The translations under genes and the position numbers were made by a program. A stretch of 32,799 bases of DNA. Source: Pseudomonadota bacterium (GTDB taxonomy: Bacteria > Pseudomonadota > Alphaproteobacteria > UBA828). This document shows, piece after piece, positions 27,403 to 32,799 of the stretch; position 1 is the stretch's first letter, and each line of letters begins with the position of its first letter. Location: contig JAQBTG010000041.1 of the NCBI GenBank assembly GCA_027624955.1, positions 1-32,799 of the forward strand, in the 5' to 3' direction. The notes under the pieces are model-generated. The model saw only the letters and a program-made list of their open reading frames with translations. It was not told the DNA's origin and searched no databases.

Positions 27403-27435
27403 AAAAAGGCCCGCGGCGAGACGCCAGCGGGCCTT
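27403..27435 (-). terminator. Bidirectional terminator between purN and phasin
   Basis: AAGGCCCGC and GCGGGCCTT pair, with an inner GGCG/CGCC stem. Read on the minus strand, the hairpin is followed by TTTTTC, so it is strongest for the phasin transcript; on the plus strand the tail is poor. Confidence 0.8.
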
Positions 27436-27455
27436 AATCTTCGATGCTATCGAGT

Positions 27456-27863
27456 TTAGCTGGCGTTCTCGGCGAAGGTCTCGACCACGCCGTCGACGCG
27501 GGCACGAATCGGCGCAATCGCGTCATTCGCGGTCTTCACGGCCATCTCAGTAATCTTGCCTGATTCCGAAACATAGTTATCGAATGCGCTGCGCGCCCAA
27601 TCCGCTTGCATTTCCGCCGCATCGGTCGGATTCTTCGCAGAAAAAATGGCTTCTGCTGCTGCGCCATTGCGTTCAAAGGCACCTTTGGCGAAGGCTAACC
27701 AAGCTTGGTTGACGCTACCGAAGCCCTGCGCAGCGATACTTGACGCCGCAACGAAGGCTTCCATGTTTCCGCGCCCGGCATCAGCCAGTTTCTCGAAGGA
27801 ACCGTTGGCATCCCAACCGTTGGCGAAAATGTTTCCGTTGGTCTTTTTCTTTTGTGTCGGCAT
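27456..27863 (-). CDS. Phasin family protein
   Basis: A 135-residue amphipathic, mostly helical protein of the phasin family, which coats polyhydroxyalkanoate granules. The C-terminal pattern WARSAFDNYVSESGKITEMA and VKTANDAIAPIRARV is typical. The basic N terminus (PTQKKKTNG) has no signal peptide. ATG at 27863 has GGAG nine bases upstream. A strong promoter with TGC repeats lies just upstream. No PHA synthase is in the window, so the link to PHA rests on family and promoter. Confidence 0.88.
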   Translation of the reverse strand: MPTQKKKTNGNIFANGWDANGSFEKLADAGRGNMEAFVAASSIAAQGFGSVNQAWLAFAKGAFERNGAAAEAIFSAKNPTDAAEMQADWARSAFDNYVSESGKITEMAVKTANDAIAPIRARVDGVVETFAENAS

Positions 27864-27910
27864 TTTGTACTGCTCCAGGAATGTTAAATTGCTGCACTGC
27901 GGTATGTTGT

Positions 27911-27946
27911 TGCAGTGCAATATATGCAGCGCAATAAATATGTCAA
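27911..27946 (-). promoter_or_regulatory. Phasin promoter with TGC direct repeats
   Basis: Minus-strand TTGACA (27941-27946) and TATATT (27919-27924) are 16 bp apart. TGCAGTGCAA (27911-27920) and TGCAGCGCAA (27925-27934) flank and overlap the -10. TGC-rich sites at phasin promoters are the known targets of the repressor PhaR, so such an operator is likely. Confidence 0.6.
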
Positions 27947-28054
27947 GGGGGTCGATCTGCGGTGGGTGCTGGTGGGTAATTCTTTCGGAAAGCTACAGGC
28001 ATCGGCCGATCCGCACGGCCGCACAAATTCAGCACCGTGGATTCAACGGAATTC

Positions 28055-28294
28055 TTAAAAAATCGACGGTTGGGACCCTAGGGTGCCCTTAACGGCAAGT
28101 GATCGGTGCGACGACGAGTATAACGCGAATCTCTGCTCGTCATCCTGTAGCTGCTGCGCCAGGTCGCGGCTCCCTAACAATCCATATGTGCCGGACGCGG
28201 CAACCCCACCTATCTGCAGCGAGAGATATATTGCTTCCCCTTCGCGCCGCGAATCCGCGAGCCGGCGCTTTCTAAGGTCGCGGTGTGCGTGAAT
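28055..28294 (-). pseudogene. ArsR-family regulator relic
   Basis: A minus-strand frame that opens right after a TAG (28295-28297) and ends at TAA (28055-28057) reads HRDLRKRRLADSRREGEAIY followed by LSL. This matches the third helix and wing of ArsR-type winged-helix repressors (VLR..GLV.SRREG..IYY.L). The N-terminal helices are missing and no start codon is available. It is probably a decayed gene; the identification is from pattern only. Confidence 0.45.
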
Positions 28295-28459
28295 CTATGT
28301 TTCAATACTGAGATAGTTAAACTTATATTTATTTTACCCTTCTAATATTGAACTGTGCACAAAGTCTTGGTTTTTTTCTTCTTTATAAGCATTTAAATAC
28401 CATCTCGAAATTGCCCAATTGGCGTCTCAACAGTGCCAAGCCATCAGGAATGACCCTTA

Positions 28460-29554
28460 ATGATTTCAGAGAAGGCCAGCGATGCCGGCGTAGTTTTCAC
28501 GTCACCAGCGTTTGACCGGCATGAACAGGTCATATTTTGCACCGATGCTGAAAGTGGGCTTCGCGCCATCATTGCTATTCACGACACAAGCCTTGGTCCC
28601 GCTCTCGGCGGCTGCCGGATGTGGCCTTATCGAACCGAGAATGAAGCGATCGTCGACGTGCTGCGACTTTCGCGCGCGATGAGCTTCAAGAACGCGCTGG
28701 CGAAATTGTCCACCGGCGGCGGAAAGAGTGTGATCATCGGCGACCCCGAACGCGATAAGAGTGACGCTCTCTTTCACGCCTTTGGGCGATTTGTCGAAAA
28801 CCTGGGCGGCCGTTATATCGTCGCCGAGGATGTCGGCACGACAGTCGAAGATATGAACCAAATCAGACGTCAAACCTCGCACGTGATGGGATTCTCAGCG
28901 CGCGAAGGCAGCAGCGGAGACCCCTCTCCAGTCACAGCGTATGGCGTTTTTTGCGGACTCAGGGCGGCGGTCGAATTCCGCTTCGGTCGCGACGACCTCT
29001 CGGGCTTGCGCGTCGCCGTGCAGGGGATTGGCCACGTAGGATACCAGCTGTGCAAATATCTTCACGAAGCCGGCGCCAAGTTGCTTGTAAGCGATATTAA
29101 CCGCGCCGCAGTGGCGCGTGCTGAAGCGGATTTCGGTGCGCGCGCTATCGACGGAACAGACATCTACAGCCAAGACGTCGATGTTTTCGCGCCCTGCGCA
29201 CTAGGCGCTGAATTGAATAGCCGGACTATTCCACAACTGAGAGCCCAGGTCGTTGCGGGCGCAGCCAACAATCAATTGGAATGCGCCGAGGATGGATCCA
29301 AATTGGCCGCGCGCAATATTCTCTATGCACCCGACTACGTCATCAATGCAGGAGGGGTCATCAATCTCTCCTACGAGCGGGAAAGCCGGTATGAGCGCGA
29401 CAAGGCGATGGCGCATACCGCGCGCATCTACGATATCGCGATGGAAATTTTTGGCCGCGCCAAGCGCGAGGGCCGCCCCACCAACGAAATCGCAGATAAT
29501 ATGGCGCAAGAATTGCTTGGCGCCCGTGGCCAAGCGGTTGACGAAATGACATAG
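28460..29554 (+). CDS. Leucine/phenylalanine-type amino acid dehydrogenase
   Basis: A 364-residue NAD-dependent dehydrogenase of the Glu/Leu/Phe/Val group, which oxidatively deaminates branched-chain or aromatic amino acids. Segments include LGPALGGCRMWPY, the catalytic lysine in STGGGKSVIIGDP (near residue 88), the Rossmann glycines VQGIGHVGYQL, and AGAANNQL. Its size fits leucine dehydrogenase rather than the larger glutamate enzymes. ATG at 28460 has AGGA ten bases upstream. The adjacent FAH-family and alpha/beta hydrolase genes suggest a small catabolic cluster. Substrate is inferred from family only. Confidence 0.9.
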   Translation: MISEKASDAGVVFTSPAFDRHEQVIFCTDAESGLRAIIAIHDTSLGPALGGCRMWPYRTENEAIVDVLRLSRAMSFKNALAKLSTGGGKSVIIGDPERDKSDALFHAFGRFVENLGGRYIVAEDVGTTVEDMNQIRRQTSHVMGFSAREGSSGDPSPVTAYGVFCGLRAAVEFRFGRDDLSGLRVAVQGIGHVGYQLCKYLHEAGAKLLVSDINRAAVARAEADFGARAIDGTDIYSQDVDVFAPCALGAELNSRTIPQLRAQVVAGAANNQLECAEDGSKLAARNILYAPDYVINAGGVINLSYERESRYERDKAMAHTARIYDIAMEIFGRAKREGRPTNEIADNMAQELLGARGQAVDEMT

Positions 29555-29614
29555 GCAGGGCATTTATCCGCCGGCGCTAATTCATGCGCAATTACCCGCA
29601 AGAAAAGAAACGCA

Positions 29615-30493
29615 ATGAAACTTGTCACTTATCAATTTGCTGGCTCCGTTGGCCTAGGCGCCGTCGACCCGCAAGCTGGCATGATCCATCCTCTCAGAGA
29701 CAGCGAAACGGCGTACGGCAACGACATGGTGGCGCTCATCAAGCAGCACACCAGGCTCGACGCCCCTTTGGAAACGGAGACCACCGGAATCGCGCTGGAG
29801 AAAGTAAAATTACTCGCGCCCATTCCACGTCCAACCAAGAATATTTTTTGCGTCGGTAAGAACTATTTTGAACATGCCCAGGAATTTACGCAAAGCGGTT
29901 TCGACGCGACGAGTAAGCGTGGCGATAACATTCCGGACCATCCGATAATTTTTACCAAGGCGCCGACGACGGTTACCGCGCCTGGAGATGACGTACCGTG
30001 CCATAGCGGACTGAGCGTACAGCTGGATTATGAGGCCGAACTTGCCGTTATCATCGGCGAAGGCGGGAGCAGGATTAGCAAGGCTGATGCCTTTAACCAT
30101 GTCTTCGGCTACACAATCACAAATGACGTGACGGCCCGCGACCTGCAACTTAAGCATCGTCAATGGTTCATCGGAAAATCGCTCGATGGCTCCTGCCCGA
30201 TGGGACCCTGGATCGCGAGCGCCGATGAATTAGACGCTGAGAATCTTTCGATCCGATGCTGGATAAACGGCGAATTACGCCAAGATGGGAATTCGCGTGA
30301 TCTCATATTCGACATCCCGACTTTGATCGAAACGATTTCCGCAGGCATTAGGTTAGAGCCAGGTGATATTATTTCCACGGGCACACCATCAGGTGTCGGT
30401 ATCGGATTCGACCCGCCACGTTTTCTCGCCCCCGGGGATGTCATGAAAATTGAAATCGATGGTCTTGGAAGTTTGGAAAACAAGATTGTCTAA
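29615..30493 (+). CDS. Fumarylacetoacetate hydrolase family protein
   Basis: 292 residues of the FAH superfamily, enzymes that hydrolyse or decarboxylate 2-oxo or acylpyruvate compounds from aromatic and amino acid breakdown. The metal ligands are the glutamates of LDYEAELAVIIG and the aspartate of TNDVTARDLQ. The active-site signature STGTPSGVGIGFDP is complete. Residues 1-70 form the smaller N-terminal domain. ATG at 29615 follows the dehydrogenase by 60 bp and lacks a strong ribosome site. The alpha/beta hydrolase gene begins 37 bp downstream. Confidence 0.93.
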   Translation: MKLVTYQFAGSVGLGAVDPQAGMIHPLRDSETAYGNDMVALIKQHTRLDAPLETETTGIALEKVKLLAPIPRPTKNIFCVGKNYFEHAQEFTQSGFDATSKRGDNIPDHPIIFTKAPTTVTAPGDDVPCHSGLSVQLDYEAELAVIIGEGGSRISKADAFNHVFGYTITNDVTARDLQLKHRQWFIGKSLDGSCPMGPWIASADELDAENLSIRCWINGELRQDGNSRDLIFDIPTLIETISAGIRLEPGDIISTGTPSGVGIGFDPPRFLAPGDVMKIEIDGLGSLENKIV

Positions 30494-30530
30494 GGTACTG
30501 ACAACCGTCTGCTAAGGGAGACCGAAAATC

Positions 30531-31301
30531 ATGATGACGATAAATAATAAATATCTGGAGATCGAGCAGCACGGCCAGGGCGACGCCATGATCATGGTGC
30601 ATGGCCTCGGCGGAACGTCGAATGCCTGGTATCCGCAGGCAACTTTGCTGGCGCGTTCTTTTCATGTCATTCGGCCAGATATGGAAGGCTCGGGACGTTC
30701 GCCCGCAAAGGGCAAAATTTCCATCGCCAGCCTGGTAAAAGATGTTTCCAAGCTGATGGACAAGTTGAATATCAAGTCGGCGCATTTCATCGGCCACTCG
30801 ATGGGTACAATTGTCTGCCAGCACCTGGCCGCGAGTAGCCCGGCGCGGGTCAAGAGTCTGGCGCTTTTAGGACCGTTAGCGGAACCGCCGCAGGCCGCGC
30901 GCGGCGCTATCAAAGACCGCGCCTCGGCCGCGCGCAGCAACGGCATGACTCCTATCGCTGATACGTTGGTGCAGGTGGCGTTGTCCGCTGATTCGCGTGT
31001 TCATCAGCCCTCTGTCGCTGCGTTCGTGCGTGAAATCATCATGCGCCAGGACGCGGAAGGATATGCGCGGACCTGCGAGGCACTCGCGGTGGCCAAATCA
31101 GCCGATTTATCCAAAATCAAATGCCGCACTTTGCTTATTACCGGCGATGAAGACGGCGTGGCGCCGCCCGCCAGCGTCCAGAAACTCTCGCGGGCCATCA
31201 AGGGTTCCAAGGCGATAATTTTGGATCGTTGCGGCCACTGGACTCCAATTGAAAGGTCGTCCGAGGTGAATGCGGCACTGATGAATTTCTATTTCGGTTG
31301 A
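30531..31301 (+). CDS. Alpha/beta hydrolase, 3-oxoadipate enol-lactonase-like
   Basis: 256 residues. The oxyanion HGLGGTS, the nucleophile elbow FIGHSMG, acid TGDEDGVAP and base CGHWTPIE make a complete Ser-Asp-His triad. The overall layout resembles PcaD-type enol-lactone hydrolases, but that specificity is not proven. ATG at 30531 (a second ATG follows directly) has GGGAG about eleven bases upstream. It is the third gene of the plus-strand cluster; the DUF1636 gene starts 7 bp after its stop. Confidence 0.88.
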   Translation: MMTINNKYLEIEQHGQGDAMIMVHGLGGTSNAWYPQATLLARSFHVIRPDMEGSGRSPAKGKISIASLVKDVSKLMDKLNIKSAHFIGHSMGTIVCQHLAASSPARVKSLALLGPLAEPPQAARGAIKDRASAARSNGMTPIADTLVQVALSADSRVHQPSVAAFVREIIMRQDAEGYARTCEALAVAKSADLSKIKCRTLLITGDEDGVAPPASVQKLSRAIKGSKAIILDRCGHWTPIERSSEVNAALMNFYFG

Positions 31302-31308
31302 CGGTGAC

Positions 31309-31782
31309 ATGGCGCGGCAAACAGGCAGAGAAGTTCGTAGTGGCACGACCCAGGCCAAGTTAAGACCGAGGAAGCCAACCTCGGTCCGGCAGCCGGTCAC
31401 TCTTTATGTGTGCCGGTCCTGCGTATGGAGCGAGGCGCAACGCGAACAGGACGGCCGGCGGCAGGGGGAATTTCTACTTGAAGCCATTAATCAGGAGATC
31501 GAGCGTGTTCCGCTCCCCCAAAATTCAAGTCTGCGTGCAGTACATTGTCTGAACGGCTGTAAAAGCCCCTGCAACGTGGCGTTCCGCTCGCCCGGCAAAC
31601 ATGGTCTTCGCTTCAGTCATCTAACTCCGGACAATGCAGGGGAGGTGCTGTCGTTCCTTGGCGCCTATTTTGAAAGCGAAGTCGGAGATGTCGCGGAAGC
31701 GGATATACCCGAGGGATTACGCGGCAAATTGACGGTTCGAACCCCGCCGCCGCCGATCCGACCCATTAGCCGCCTAAAATAA
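31309..31782 (+). CDS. DUF1636 family cysteine-rich protein
   Basis: 157 residues. After a 28-residue basic leader the DUF1636 body begins VTLYVCRSCVWSE and contains VHCLNGCKSPCNVAF. These cysteines (CxxC and CxxxCxxxC) suggest a metal or Fe-S site in a thioredoxin-like ferredoxin fold. The family often occurs with cobalamin or metal genes and its function is unknown. The gene ends 9 bp past the convergent GGDEF-EAL stop, so the two 3' ends overlap. The start is ATG at 31309, with a weak ribosome site. Confidence 0.85.
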   Translation: MARQTGREVRSGTTQAKLRPRKPTSVRQPVTLYVCRSCVWSEAQREQDGRRQGEFLLEAINQEIERVPLPQNSSLRAVHCLNGCKSPCNVAFRSPGKHGLRFSHLTPDNAGEVLSFLGAYFESEVGDVAEADIPEGLRGKLTVRTPPPPIRPISRLK

Positions 31783-32799
31783 ACCCCTTCGCCGTAACAA
31801 ACCTTCGATCTTTCGCGGCGGAAGGGCGGTGTGGCTCCGGTAGCGTCGAATTCCGTCGCACTGCAGGCGCCGCAACAGACTGAGCATTTCCTCTGAATCG
31901 ATATTGCTGGCATTTACTTTTAGCCCGATTCCGTGGGCCAGAGAAATTAGCGCCGTCAGCAACAATCGATTTGCGTGATTTGCGGAAGCGCCATTGAGAA
32001 TCCCACCTTCAAGAGACAAATTGTCGAGCGGCAATCCGCGCCAATTTTCCAAGAGGTGAGCGCCCACCGCAAATCCATCAACAGTGAGCCGCAGGCCATA
32101 CGCTTTCAGGCCGACCAACATCGGCGCCAAATTTTCGGGGTCAGCTTGCAGCATTTCTGCTAAAAAAAGCAGCTCAAACTCCCGACCCTCGACCTCGAAT
32201 TCGCTGAGCACGCGGGCGATACGCGGAGCGAGACGCACATCAAATAATTGCGGTGCGGAAATATTTAAAGCGAATGGGAGGTATCCCCATTCACGATCCC
32301 GCCACGATGCCTTTTGCCGGACGACCTCGGCTAAAGTCCAATCGAAGAATTTGTCCAACATTCCGGCTTCCTGGACCAAGAGTTGGTAATCGTTTACCGC
32401 TACTACGCCGCGCTCCGGATGGCGCCAGGTTGGAACACAGCGAATAACCTCGGGGCGTTGGGTTCTACATTCGACTTCGACGCGATAGCGCATCTCGAAC
32501 TTGCCGTCTTGAAAAGCGCGAAAGATGCTCGCCGTCCGATCGTGCCGCTGTGAGGCGTGCGATTCCAACTCGCCGGTGTAAAATCGATAGCCTATTTCAC
32601 CCTTTTCGGAGACCGCATCGAGCGCAGCGTCGGCGCGGGCGATCAACTCGCCACTGTTCACGCCATGCGTGGGGCACAGCGCGATGCCGGCGGCGGCAGC
32701 CAAATTAACGCCCGCGCCGTCACGCTCAAACGGCAACGACAGACAGGAGAACAACGGCTCGCAAACATCATCCGCCGCCCTGGGAAGCCTATTGCCTAC
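31774..32799 (-). CDS. Degenerate GGDEF-EAL protein, 5' end outside window
   Basis: The frame stays open to the window edge, so this is the C-terminal part of a longer protein; 341 codons are visible. Residues close to the edge match the end of a GGDEF domain (LSLPFERDGAGVNLAAAAGIAL and ARADAALDAVSE). An EAL-like domain follows: RCVPTWRHPERG, LNISAPQL, ELLFLAEM, LTVDGFAVGAH and CDGIRRYRS. The EAL triplet is RCV, the DDFG-like motif is VDGF and the later EGVE is NASNID, so c-di-GMP hydrolysis is very unlikely. It may bind c-di-GMP or act as a protein-interaction domain. The stop is TAG at 31774-31776. Confidence 0.9.
   Translation of the reverse strand, partial: VGNRLPRAADDVCEPLFSCLSLPFERDGAGVNLAAAAGIALCPTHGVNSGELIARADAALDAVSEKGEIGYRFYTGELESHASQRHDRTASIFRAFQDGKFEMRYRVEVECRTQRPEVIRCVPTWRHPERGVVAVNDYQLLVQEAGMLDKFFDWTLAEVVRQKASWRDREWGYLPFALNISAPQLFDVRLAPRIARVLSEFEVEGREFELLFLAEMLQADPENLAPMLVGLKAYGLRLTVDGFAVGAHLLENWRGLPLDNLSLEGGILNGASANHANRLLLTALISLAHGIGLKVNASNIDSEEMLSLLRRLQCDGIRRYRSHTALPPRKIEGLLRRRGLF

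Noticed and set aside
1-32799. CRISPR arrays, rRNA genes or complete insertion sequences
   Set aside because: No regularly spaced repeats, no rRNA signatures and no intact transposase were found on either strand.

Overview
The window is chromosomal DNA from an alphaproteobacterium, probably a free-living Rhodospirillales-like lineage; no exact genus can be read from the sequence. The evidence is a class II (B12-dependent) ribonucleotide reductase, the complex I accessory subunit NDUFA12, HdaA next to polyphosphate kinase, an Rrf2/IscR-led cysteine desulfurase operon, a DUF5939-type adenylate cyclase, a phasin and an alphaproteobacterial-style elongator tRNA-Met. Coding density is high, and accessory DNA is limited to a few decayed relics.

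Layout. 1-1560: gene-poor left edge with a serine-recombinase C-terminal relic that stops 30 bp from the 3' end of tRNA-Met, a small PilZ-like gene and a 20-bp tandem duplication. 1565-6392 (minus): a sulfur-handling operon, read cysE, iscR, cysteine desulfurase, [2Fe-2S] ferredoxin, tenA, mnmA, preceded by an IscR-type palindrome that overlaps a TTGACA element. 6613-9789: alpha/beta hydrolase (+), anmK (-), tyrS (+). 9906-14531: NDUFA12-like gene (-), a 570-bp AT-rich intergenic region with DnaA boxes and a 13-bp inverted repeat, then nrdJ (+) closed by a strong terminator. 14650-17160: HAD-family gene and class III cyclase, 6 bp apart. 17161-17470: a transposase-like relic. 17471-19306: aspS (-). 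19455-21286: secreted ankyrin protein translationally coupled to RNase D (+). 21305-26623 (minus): operon DUF2066, AI-2E/PerM-type permease, hdaA, ppk1. 26689-27435: purN and a terminator. 27456-28294: phasin with a TGC-repeat promoter and an ArsR-like relic. 28460-31782 (plus): leucine-type dehydrogenase, FAH-family hydrolase, alpha/beta hydrolase, DUF1636 protein. 31774-32799 (minus): a degenerate GGDEF-EAL protein cut by the window edge.

How it fits together. Most genes are housekeeping: tRNA charging and modification, dNTP supply, replication control, purine synthesis, polyphosphate and PHA storage. The most coherent pathway is the sulfur operon: CysE drives cysteine synthesis, the desulfurase takes sulfur from cysteine, ferredoxin serves Fe-S assembly, MnmA uses sulfur for tRNA thiolation, TenA salvages a sulfur-containing vitamin, and IscR probably regulates the set. 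The oddities most worth a second look are an apparent AUA start codon and a lost cysteine ligand in IscR, DnaA boxes upstream of nrdJ, a roughly 100-bp 23% GC patch inside the DUF2066 gene, and an EAL domain without its catalytic residues. I did not see a wholly new multi-gene system.
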